The notes beneath the pieces are model-generated. The model was not told the origin of the DNA, did not search any database, and worked only from the letters and a program-made list of their open reading frames with translations. This document shows positions 34,500 to 44,005 of a stretch of 64,000 nucleotides of DNA, piece after piece. The stretch is taken from positions 34,951,501 to 35,015,500 of the forward strand of contig NC_081822.1 of assembly GCF_030704535.1 (NCBI RefSeq), written 5' to 3'. Made by a program: the position numbers and the translations under genes. The DNA comes from Vitis vinifera. Taxonomy: Eukaryota; Streptophyta; Magnoliopsida; Vitales; Vitaceae. Each line of letters opens with the position of its first letter. The first letter of the stretch is position 1.

Positions 34500-36010
34500 T
34501 AAAAGATGCTATAGTTGATGAAAATTGGATGATTGCTATGCAAGAAGAATTAAATCAATTTGAAAGAAGTGAAGTATGGGAACTAGTACCAAGACCTTCA
34601 AATCAAAGTGTTATTGGAGCTAAATGGGTCTTTAGAAACAAAATGGATGAAAATGGCATCATAGTAAGAAATAAGGTAAGATTGGTGGCCTAAGGGTATA
34701 ATCAAGAAGAAGGAATAGACTATGAAGAGACTTTTGCCCCCGTAGCTAGATTGGAAGCAATTAGAATGTTGCTTGCTTTTGCATGTTTCAAAGATTTTAT
34801 TCTATATCAAATGGATGTGAAAAGTGTTTTTCTAAATGGCTTCATAAATGAGGAAGTATATGTTGAACAACCACCCGGTTTTCAAAGCTTCAACTTTCCA
34901 AACCATGTTTTTAAACTTAAAAAGGCACTTTATGGTTTGAAACAAGCACCTAGAGCTTGGTATGAAAGACTAAGTAAATTTCTTTTGAAAAAGGGTTTTA
35001 AAATGGGAAAAATCGACACAACTCTTTTCATTAAAACCAAAGAAAAGGATATGCTTCTAGTTCAAATATATGTTGATGATACTATTTTTGGGGCTACTAA
35101 TGACTCTCTTTGTGAAGATTTCTCTAAGTGTATGCATAGTGAGTTTGAAATGAGCATGATGGGGGAACTCAATTACTTCCTTGGACTTCAAATCAAGCAA
35201 CTAAAGGAAGGAACCTTCATCAATCAAGCAAAGTATATAAAGGATCTTCTCAAGAGGTTCAACATGGAAGAAGCCAAGGTGATGAAAACTCCAATGAGCT
35301 CATCCATCAAGCTTGACATGGATGAAAAAGGTAAATCTATTGACTCAACTATGTATAGAGGCATGATAGGATCCTTGCTTTATTTGACCGCTAGTAGACC
35401 CGATATCATATATAGTGTATGCTTGTGTGCTAGATTTCAATCTTGTCCTAAAGAATCTCACTTAAGTGCCGTTAAAAGAATTCTTAGATATTTGAAAGGG
35501 ACAATGAATATCGGTTTGTGGTATCCTAAGGGTGATAATTTTGAATTGATTGGGTTCTCGGATGCCGATTTTGCCGGTTGTAGAGTTGAAAGAAAGAGCA
35601 CTAGTGACACTTGTCATTTCTTAGGACACTCACTTGTCTCATGGCATAGTAAGAAGCAAAATTCGGTAGCTTTGTCAACGGCGGAAGCCGAATACATAGC
35701 AGCCGGTTTGTGTTGTGCTCAAATTCTTTGAATGAAACAAACACTTAGTGATTTTAACTTATCTTTTGAGCATGTTCCTATCAAATGTGATAACACTAGT
35801 GCCATAAATATTTCAAAAAATCCCGTGCAACACTCTAGGACCAAGCATATAGAAATTAAACATCATTTTCTTAGAGATCATGCACAAAAGGGTGACATTA
35901 CACTTGAATTTGTAAGCACAAAAGATCAACTTGTCGATATTTTTACAAAACCTCTAAGTGAAGAACAATTTTCCGATATTAGAAGACAACTAGGGGTTAT
36001 TTCTCTTTGA
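34500..36010 (+). CDS. reverse transcriptase-RNase H region of the inner Sirevirus-like fossil
   Basis: Shows the copia RT signatures MDVKSVFLNG, KKALYGLKQAPRAWY and the catalytic YVDDT, then the RNase H block with ADFAGC, STAEAEY and HIEIKHHFLRD. A fossil with a few breaks. Confidence 0.88.
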
Positions 36011-36618
36011 TCTGATGTTTGTATAATGAATTCTTGTTGGAAATGCATTATGATTGCATAAATTTCATCTCATACGCATCATATAGCAATCCCTTAGAAA
36101 ATAGGTCAATTTTTGACCAAAAATCAAAATTCTCGTGGCATTGGACATCAAAAATTGGGGATTTCAACTGAAAAGAGCAGGGGGAGGATCACGAGACAAG
36201 AATATGCAAAAAAAAAATTGGAAAATGAAACCGTTGACTGTTGACCAGGCGGTCGACCGGTTGAGGAACCGGTCAACCGGTTCGTCGGGGCTGGGAGTTT
36301 AAAAGGCCCCCGCGCGTCAGTTTTTTCCACTGTTCTCTGGCATTCCTCGAAGACCCTTCATCTTCCCGCCTTCAGAGATCAGTTTGGGCTATTCCTTGGA
36401 CCGATTTCAGGTTTTGGAGTGTTCTTTGACGAGATTTGAGGCTAGGGTTTCATCTCTGGACGGATTTGGACTTCGGATCTTGACGGGTTCCTCTCTGTTT
36501 GCGCGCCATCTTCTGATTTTTTCTCCTTTCCCGCGCGCCGAGGGCTTCTTGGGGTTAGTCTTCTCTCTTTGCCTACTCACTTCAGTTCTCCAAGCATATT
36601 TCCATTTTTGGATTTTAG
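36011..36618 (+). promoter_or_regulatory. inner-element segment between pol and the extra coding region, LTR-like motif cluster
   Basis: Non-coding. At 36247-36290 it carries GGTCGACCGG and CCGGTCAACCGG motifs like those of the LTR, followed by a TATA-like TTTAAAAG at about 36298 and then a GC-richer leader. It looks like an internal promoter placed before the extra coding region. This is inference from sequence only. Confidence 0.4.
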
Positions 36619-37599
36619 ATGGCTCCTCGAAAGGAGACGGGTACTTCCAGAGCTCAGGGCAAGCGCCCTGCTGAGCCCTCTCAGCAGCCCGAGCAGACCG
36701 AGACTCGCCGAAAGGCGAGGTATGACACCGCCCTCTTCGGCTCAGTTGAGGATTATCAAAGGTACAAGACGCATTTCGCCAAGAGAAAGGTGGTTCCAGG
36801 GAGAAACATCAATTTCTTCCAACTTCAGAGTCTCGGGTTTGAGGGACTCTTCACCAGGATGGGATGGCTGCCAGTTGTGACGGTCTATGAGCCTATCTTT
36901 CCGACTTTAGTGCGTGCATTCTACTCCAGGATGACCTATGGACTTGGAGGGCCGATTAGGACTACTGTCCGAGGAGTTGAGATTGAGCTGAGTCCGGAGA
37001 GCATTTGTCGCATCCTTGACGTTACTCCCGTTGGTCTTCGAGTATATGAGGCCAAGACATGGCCTACTATCCCCGGGTTCGAGCCTAGAGAGGCCATTCA
37101 GAGGCTGTGCGGACTTGCAGATGCCCATGGGATGGGCAAACCTTCAGCACATAGCCTGACCGTGCCTAGCAGAGTCCTTCATCATATGATCTGCTCCATC
37201 CTATTACCACGGGGTGGACATCGGGACGAGGTCTCCTACTATGAGGCCTTTCTTGTCGACTCACTTCTCACCGGGAGGCGGATACATGTAGGATATGTGA
37301 TGATGAGGCATATGATGTTCTGTTGTGAGAGCACCACACGAGTGCTTCCCTACGGCCGCTTCCTCACTCGTGTCTTCAAGGATGCTGGGGTAGACTTGAG
37401 TAGAGAGACAGAGTTTGAGGCACCTAGCATCTATGACACTTATGACGAGCATTCTCTGGGGCGCATGAAGCTTGAGAAGGCCCCCGACGACTCCTGGGTT
37501 AGGAAAGCCGAGCGACAGGCCCGGGGACATGATCAGCTACACCCTGGAGTGGAGGAGGAGGACGAGATTAGAGAGATGGAGGATGGGTTGGACCCTTAG
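36619..37599 (+). CDS. extra coding region of the inner element, plant transposon-protein type
   Basis: 326 codons, clearly GC-richer than the neighbouring pol. The product begins MAPRKETGTSRAQGKRP (basic) and contains a globular region with LGFEGLFTRMGWLPVV, VRAFYSRMTYG, GVEIELSPESICRILDV and LLTGRRIHVGYVMMRHM. I recognise the pattern as the 'putative plant transposon protein' type (Transposase_32-like) often found in grape and legume LTR elements. It occupies the position where Sireviruses carry an envelope-like gene, but I see no signal peptide and no membrane anchor. Function unknown. Confidence 0.75.
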   Translation: MAPRKETGTSRAQGKRPAEPSQQPEQTETRRKARYDTALFGSVEDYQRYKTHFAKRKVVPGRNINFFQLQSLGFEGLFTRMGWLPVVTVYEPIFPTLVRAFYSRMTYGLGGPIRTTVRGVEIELSPESICRILDVTPVGLRVYEAKTWPTIPGFEPREAIQRLCGLADAHGMGKPSAHSLTVPSRVLHHMICSILLPRGGHRDEVSYYEAFLVDSLLTGRRIHVGYVMMRHMMFCCESTTRVLPYGRFLTRVFKDAGVDLSRETEFEAPSIYDTYDEHSLGRMKLEKAPDDSWVRKAERQARGHDQLHPGVEEEDEIREMEDGLDP

Positions 37600-37689
37600 A
37601 GGGACCTTGAGCAGAGAGGGCCAGAGCTTGACATTCCGGCTCCACATTAGTCGGAGGGCATTCATGTTGAGGCTACCTTCTCAGAGCCT

Positions 37690-38040
37690 ATGATGACTGA
37701 GCCATCATTTACCGAGCTACCATCTCAGGCTCCTCATGCTCCTGAGCATCCACCTTGGATGGATTTGTCGGCACAGATTAGCTCTTTCGGGACTCGTATG
37801 GAGGAGTTAGCTGTTGTTCATGATACTCGCTTTTATTCCGTGGAGGATCGCATCGATCAGTATCAGGCCGGCTTCACCTCTCAGTTTGAGCAGCTTGCAC
37901 AGAGGATTGAGCGTCTTGAGAGCCGCCAGGAGCGTCTTGAGAGCCGCCAGGAGCGTCTTGAGAGCCGCCAGGAGAGTCAGCACGAGGAGATGATGGCTTA
38001 CCTCCGTTCTGTGTTTCCACCACCACCTCCTCAGCCTTGA
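37690..38040 (+). CDS. extra-region C-terminal part with heptad-like repeats
   Basis: The 116 codons include a Pro-rich start and a coiled coil built from three tandem copies of RLESRQE (about 37908-37975), and end in FPPPPPQP. The DNA repeat GAGCGTCTTGAGAGCCGCCA is nearly exact. This lies between the globular extra region and the polypurine motifs. Confidence 0.6.
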   Translation: MMTEPSFTELPSQAPHAPEHPPWMDLSAQISSFGTRMEELAVVHDTRFYSVEDRIDQYQAGFTSQFEQLAQRIERLESRQERLESRQERLESRQESQHEEMMAYLRSVFPPPPPQP

Positions 38041-38318
38041 TTTTGTTTGGGATCCCCCTTCGTTTCTTTTTTATGTTGCCAAAGGGGGAGATATGTTAGG
38101 ATAGGGAACTTAGGAGACTTTTTCATTTCCATGCATATCATACGCTTTCATGTACTCTTGCTCTTGCTTATATATGATATGTCACTGTTATTGATTTACA
38201 TTGTCTTCTCGCTTTAAATTTCCTAAATTTTGTGTTGATTATCCCATGGTTGGTTTGAGGGGGAGATTTCTCTGTCTCCTAGATAACCAAGGTTTGTCAT
38301 CATCAAAAAGGGGGAGAT
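38041..38318 (+). promoter_or_regulatory. repeated polypurine motifs before the 3' LTR
   Basis: AAAGGGGGAGAT at 38081-38092, GAGGGGGAGAT at about 38257-38267 and AAAAAGGGGGAGAT at 38305-38318, the last directly before the 3' LTR. Multiple such tracts are characteristic of Sireviruses. Confidence 0.8.
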
Positions 38319-39543
38319 TGTTAGCCCAAGGGTTCTCCTAATCAGGTTTTGATGATAACAAACCGTGGTTAAGTGACTAATTGCTTTAAATTGTTAAGAA
38401 TCTCAGGTATAATCTCAAGGACCAAACGAATACGGGATAAAGACCATTTGGAAGACTTGTGATCATAGGAAATGAATGTAAGATGATAGCATGAGTGCAC
38501 TTAGGATGTTCATACATTTTTATGCATCTTAGAAAACTCGGTTTATTCTTTAAAACTTGATTTTCTTTAAAACCCGAGTTTTATCAAATATACCTTAGGC
38601 AAATTGACTCAAAATTGACATATTAACTCTCCTAAAGACCTTGCCTAAGTATTGGAAAAGAAAGAAATAAAAAAGGATAGGTTTTCAGGATCAAAAGGCT
38701 CATCCGGTCGAGGCTATGGCCAACCGGCTCAACCGGTTGGGGAACCGGTCGACCGGTTTCCCTTGTCCGGTCGAGGTCCGGTCGAGGGAGACACAAAAAC
38801 TTTCTCTCTCTCCCAGTAGCTTCCTCTTCCCGGTCGAGCCTCACCCTTTGTCCGGTCGAGGTCCGATCAAAGTCCGGTCGAGGCAACGGTAACCTGCTAT
38901 GCATTAAATGCTCCAACGGCTAGTGATCCGGTCAACCCTTTGCTCGTCCGGTCGAGGCTACTTTCTGCTGTTTTTGTCTCCCGAGCTTAGAAACCTATAA
39001 ATTGAGAGCTCCTCTTCATTTATGAAAAAGAGAACAATTGCATTCAAAGCCTACCTACCTGTTCTTGATCTAAAAAGCTCTCATCTTCCTTCTTAGTGCA
39101 TTAAAACCATCAATTGCATATTCTTAGTGCACTCTTGCAATTCATCCTAGCCTTCTCTTGTACTTGAGCCTTCATTAAGCTAGGTTGAGTGTTTCATCCT
39201 TGTGTAAACTGAGTGTAAAAGCCTTCAAGTGGTACAAATCTTGAAGAGATTGTGTAAGAGCCCATTGGAGCCGGAATCCAAGTGTAAAACGATTGAAAGC
39301 TTGATTGTAGCTTCAAGTTAGTGGAACCCTCACTCGGTTAGGAGATTGAGGAGAGTGGACGTAGGCAAGGGAGTGCCGAACCACTATAAATCTGAGTTTG
39401 AATTCTCTACCTTTATCTCTTTCCTTTATTTATTTTGTGCATAAATTATTGTGTGGAAAAAGATTTTGAAAAACCCAATTCACCCCCCCCCCCCCCCCCC
39501 TTTTGGGTATTTTCCTTAATTATTCATAGCCTTTGTTTTATCA
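38319..39543 (+). repeat. 3' LTR of the inner Sirevirus-like element
   Basis: 1225 bp, longer than the 5' LTR mainly through an extra palindromic GGTCGACCGG block near 38745 and a long C run near 39483-39500. Followed by CTATG. Confidence 0.93.
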
Positions 39544-39548
39544 CTATG

Positions 39549-41435
39549 TTTGCATCCTTCCGGGAAAGTTTACATTTCAAGAAGTGTTATTTTTTATGAA
39601 AAAACATTTCCCTACTCATCTCTACCAATGAATGATTCCAGCCCTACTCCACACACTTCCTCCACATCTTTCTCTATACCCCTTTTACAAACCATGTCAC
39701 AAACCTCTTCTCCTCCTTCCATGTGTCCAACTGCATCAAGACCAGTGTCCCCTTCTATACCTTCACCTCCTATTTCAGTTCCTTCCCTTCATCCCATGAC
39801 TACTCGTTCAAAGGTGGGTACAATCAAACCCAAACTACTCCCAGACCACATCACATACCTGTCTACTTCCGTTTCACCCTCAGACCAACTTCCTACCATT
39901 GTTAGTCAAGCGTTGAAAAATCCCAATTGGCACACAGCTATGGTTGAAGAATATCAAGCCTTAGTCCAGAACAATACTTGGACCTTGGTTCCCTTTCATC
40001 CATCTATGAATGTCATAGATAGCAAATGGATTTTTCGTGTCAAATATAATTCTGATGGTACCATCCAACGCTACAAGGCCAGACTAGTAGCCAAAGGATT
40101 TCAACAATATGCAGGTGTGGAATTTACTGATACTTTCAATCCAGTGATCAAAGCCTCTACTATTCGAGTTGTATTTACATTGGCTGTAACATATAATTGG
40201 GAAATTCGACAAATTGATTTCAACAATGCATTCCTCAATGGAGAAATTGCAGAGACTGTTTATCTTTCCCAACCAGCTTGATTTGTTAGCACATCTCATC
40301 CCCAACATGTTTGTAAGCTACAGAAAGCGCTATATGGTTTTAAACATGCACCACGTGCCTGGTTCCACAAGCTCAGGGAAGCTCTTCATACCTGGGGCTT
40401 CATCTCCTCCACGTCAGATACGTCCCTGTTCATCTACAAGCACAATGGCAATTTTCTTTTGTTGTTGGTCTATGTTGATGATTTACTTATTACAGGCAAC
40501 AATGCTCCACTTATTCAAACTCTTATTTAGGATCTTCAGAACAGGTTTGCACTAAAAAACCTGGGTCTTGTGAAAGACTTTCTTGGATTTGAAGCTCTTC
40601 GCACAACAACTGGTCTTCGTCTTACACAGTCAAAATACATGACTGATCTCCTCATTAAGACCAAAATGCATTCAGCTAAACCAGTTCTTACTCCCATGAG
40701 TGCAGCCCTCAAACTTCATGCAGCCTCGGGTCCTGCATTTTCTGATCCCACACTTTATAGAAGCACCATTGGTGCTCTCCAATATTTAACTTACACAAGA
40801 CTGGACATAGCGTTTGCTGTAAACAAACTCAGTCAATACTTGCAGCAACCTATTGAGCTCCATTAGACAGCATGTAAAAGAGTATTACGATATCTCAAGG
40901 GCACAGTTCATTGTGGACTGCACTTCACTCCAGCTTCATCTCTGCATCTTCAAGTATACACCGACGTAGATTGGGCAAGTTCAATTGATGATCGTCGCTC
41001 TACAACTGGCTACTGTGTGTTTCTTGGCACCAATCTTCTCACATGGAGCTCCCGTAAACTGCCTGTGGTTGCAAGATCCTCAACCGAAGCAGAGTATCGC
41101 GCCCTCGCTCATGCATCAACTGAAGTAGCATGGCTACGTTCTCTTTTTTCAGAACTTGGAATTTCTCTTGTCAACACACCTATCTTATGGTGTGACAATC
41201 AAGGTGCTGGTGCCTTAGCAGCTAATCCGGTATTTCATTCCCAAACGAAGCATATTTGAAGTAGATGTCCATTATGTTCGTGAGCAGGTGCTAGATCAAA
41301 AACTAGTGGTATCTTATGTTCCTTCTGTAGAACAAGTGGCTGACTTATTCACTAAGCCCTTGTCTATTCCCAGGATTCAATATCTGCTTACCAAGCTCAA
41401 CCTTGATGTTTCTCCAAGTTGTGCTTGTGGGGGGC
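39549..41435 (+). pseudogene. reverse transcriptase-RNase H region of the outer copia fossil
   Basis: The region shows copia RT features (VIDSKWIFRVKYN, QIDFNNAFLNGE, YVDDLLIT) and RNase H ([23 protein letters not shown]), then the polypurine tract GTGGGGGGC before the LTR. It has a few breaks. Confidence 0.88.
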
Positions 41436-41688
41436 TGTTAAGCTAACCAAATTCAGTTAGGAAGTTAGCTAACCTGTAACTATGGTCAGTTAGTAACTAA
41501 AGTCAGTTGGTAACCAAAGTTAAACTCCAGAAGTTTTGATATAAAAACAAATGTAAATCAATCAGATGAGTCAGTGAAAAAGCAAGAATACATTTCAGTT
41601 CCAGAATTTCCAATACTCTGTTTTTTTTTCGTCATACTCTGTTTTTCTGCTTCAGCCCTGTTCTCTTCATTTTCTCTTCAACAAAACA
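41436..41688 (+). repeat. 3' LTR of the outer copia element
   Basis: 253 bp, followed by TTGCA at 41689-41693, which matches the 5' flank. Confidence 0.95.
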
Positions 41689-41829
41689 TTGCATTATTCC
41701 ATTTTGCAATTTTATTGGCTGAGTACAGATTTATGACACGTGAAATATAAAATTTCATGGAAGAAAGTGATAATAAAAAAGCTATAGGAAGACATTGAGC
41801 TTGTTGTAAGTTTATTTGGGTTATTTATG

Positions 41830-43470
41830 CTTATTTGAGAACTGTTTCCTTTCTATTCTCAATAGGAAAAATAAATGAATTAATTAATCAATTAAATTTA
41901 AAAATCATGTTAAGAAAAAGAGTTATTTAATATTTAATTTCATTATAAAAAATATCAAATATAATTAAAATTAACAAGGAACTTATATATTCTAAAATTA
42001 TTTAATAAGTGAAATGAATTTGAAATAGAATATAAAAATATTTTATTAATTTTAAATTTTAAAATTTATTTTTTATTTTTTTATTTTATTTCTTTTATAT
42101 TTTTCCTCAAACTTTTTGTAATCAAACAAAAAACCACTTAATATTTGAAAGTTAAATTTTAAAAGTGCCTTCATAGTGTTAGTTGTAATACATTATTTAT
42201 ATATAAAAAAAATGATTTTACTAAGAATTTTAAAGAAATTATCAAACACTTAGTTCTGTTTTGTTGTTGTTTTTGAAAACTGTTATGGAAAACAGTTTCT
42301 AATAATAGTTTTTAAGAACACATTTTTTGTGTTTTCAGCAATAAAATTTGTGTTTGGGAACTGAATTCTAAAAAATAGTTTTTGTTATCAAAAATATATA
42401 AAAAAAAAAAGCATATTTTGTTGAGTTGATAAAAAAGTTTTATAGAATAAGTAAAACAAAAAACATTTTTGAAAGTTTTTTTTAATTAATAAAGTGTTTT
42501 CTTCCATTAACTTGATATTATAAATATATAAATAATTTTCATATACACAATTCATTTAAATTTTTTAAAAAATATTTCATTTAAAATTTTTTACATTAGT
42601 TATAATTTTTTTGAATAAATAATGGCTTTGTCACCATATGCAAGTATATTAATTTCAATAATTTAAGAAAGAAGAAAGGGTTTATGAGTGAGGATGTGGT
42701 AGTTCGGTGGAGTTCACCTTTGTGAAAACACAAAAAATAGCTAAAAAAACACAAAAAGAAGAAAAAGAAAATACGAAAAACAATCTATTCTTTTAGGAGT
42801 GAAAAAATAATGAAAACCTCTCTTTATTATTCTCAAAAAAATGGTTTTTGAGAACATAAAAAACATAAGAAAAAAAAAAACAAAAACACACCAATTTCCC
42901 CAAACAAGTTTTTTTATGTTTTTTGTTTTCAAGAACAGAAAACGGTTCTTAAAAATAGGATCCAAACATCCCCTTAATTTCTATCATGAAACACTATTTT
43001 TAAGCTCTTCCAAAATTACTCTTAAATGGGTTCTATGAAGATTTTAAAAAATATTATCAAATCGGCCTTTAGGTTTTATTTATTTATTTATTTATTATTA
43101 TTATTATTATTATTGATTTTTGGGTAACAATTTTAATATTTTCAATAAATTTATTAACCGCATGTCATTTTCTACATTCATCGTAGGTATTTTATACTCT
43201 TTAATTAGAATCCTCAGTCTCAATTTTTTTAATATAGCATATTATTTATTTATTTATTTATTGTTTGCCTATTTGTCTTACGTGGGAGGTATTTGTGGGT
43301 CATAATGGGTTACATGACAAATCAATTTTTGTCATTTTCAGTATTAAAAAAAGGAAAGTTATCGTCTTTACAGTATCCATGCAAAATGAATTATTTATTT
43401 AAAGGATTGAAGTTACTAGTTAATGATCAAATCTAATATTAATCATAAATTTTTGTCTTTAAATTATTTT
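41830..43470. repeat. downstream region of LRR copy 1, paralogous to 46300-47170
   Basis: AT-rich and without a gene. It aligns block by block with the region downstream of the second LRR gene: TTATTTGAGAAC.GTTTCCTTT, CATGTTAAGAAAAAGAGTTA, CATTCATC.TAGGTATT, TATTTATTTATTTATT and GGGAGG.ATTTGTGGGTCATA. This shows that the tandem duplication includes 3' flanks. It contains a 721 bp transposon insertion that the other copy lacks. Confidence 0.8.
42253..42973 (+). mobile_element. non-autonomous PIF/Harbinger element (721 bp) with TTA target duplication
   Basis: Flanked by TTA at 42250-42252 and 42974-42976. The paralogous region downstream of LRR copy 2 is empty at 46593-46597 (ACCTAATTTCTAT), which gives the insertion directly. 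The left end (TTGTTGTTTTTGAAAACTGT, GTGTTTGGGAACTGAATT) resembles the left end of the palindrome's Harbinger at 10762. The right end (TTTTCAAGAACAGAAAACGG) resembles that element's right end. It has no coding capacity. The terminal bases have decayed (GTTCTGTTTTG and CAAACATCCCC). Confidence 0.8.
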
Positions 43471-44005
43471 CCAAAATTTAAAAAAAAAATCTTAATTTTC
43501 TTCGATTTGTAGCTCTTGGTGTTTTTTTTGTGCTTTATTTGTTTAGTTAATGATGTAGAAAAGAGGGAAAACAACTTCAAATTATTTTTGAAAACAATAA
43601 TTTGAGAATGCGGAGAATAACTTTTAAAACACAGAAAACAATTGTCAAATATTTTAAGAGTGTTTTCTATTCTCAAGAGGAGGAAACAGTTTTTGGAAAC
43701 ACTCGCTACTTACCCTAAATTCTCGAAACAAAATTTTGTTCCCAATTTACCATTTTTGCTGCAAATTTTTCATAGAGACAGAAGAAAATGTGAAAATAAA
43801 ATGGGAAGCAAACTCACATTATCATAGCATTACTGCAACAAACAAACAACACAACATTTCTGATGGCTTCAAAACTCAAAAAAAAAAAAAAAAAAAGAAG
43901 AGAGAGAGAGAAAGAAAAAACATCTACACTACCAAACAACTCCTTACTATTATTATTCACTAAAAGCTTCCCTTATTTATTCCATTTCCACCAACCTCTT
44001 CATTT
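43471..44005. other. gene-free 3' flank of LRR copy 1
   Basis: AT-rich, with the segment 43560-43700 (GAGAATGCGGAGAATAAC, TTTTCTATTCTCAAGAGGAGG) loosely recalling Harbinger ends, and a purine run at 43877-43920. No gene. Confidence 0.5.

Larger units (their letters stand above)
29990..39543 (+). mobile_element. Sirevirus-like Ty1/copia fossil (inner), nested in the outer element
   Basis: 9554 bp, flanked by CTATG at 29985-29989 and 39544-39548. The LTRs are 1186 and 1225 bp and begin TGTTAGCCCAAGGG and end TTTTATCA. Primer site TGGTATCAGAGC at 31178-31189. Order: gag, protease-integrase, reverse transcriptase-RNase H, then an extra coding region at 36619-38040, then several AAAGGGGGAGAT-type polypurine motifs before the 3' LTR. 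Large size, an extra region after pol, repeated polypurine motifs and CCGGTCGA-rich LTRs are Sirevirus hallmarks. LTR divergence is about 11 substitutions in ~1.19 kb (~0.9%) plus a few indels, so it is younger than its host element, as the nesting requires. It has a few breaks. Confidence 0.93.
27225..41688 (+). mobile_element. Ty1/copia retrotransposon fossil (outer), split by a nested element
   Basis: The two 253 bp LTRs start TGTTAAGCTAACC and end CAACAAAACA. The element is flanked by TTGCA at 27220-27224 and 41689-41693. The primer site TGGTATCAGAGC at 27478-27489 matches initiator tRNA-Met. Parts in order: gag with a CCHC knuckle, protease, integrase, then the nested Sirevirus-like element, then reverse transcriptase and RNase H. 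Without the nested insert the element is about 4.9 kb, normal for copia. The LTRs differ at about 4 of 253 sites (~1.6%), which suggests an age of several hundred thousand to about a million years at usual plant rates. It is broken by the insertion and by a few further lesions. Confidence 0.95.
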
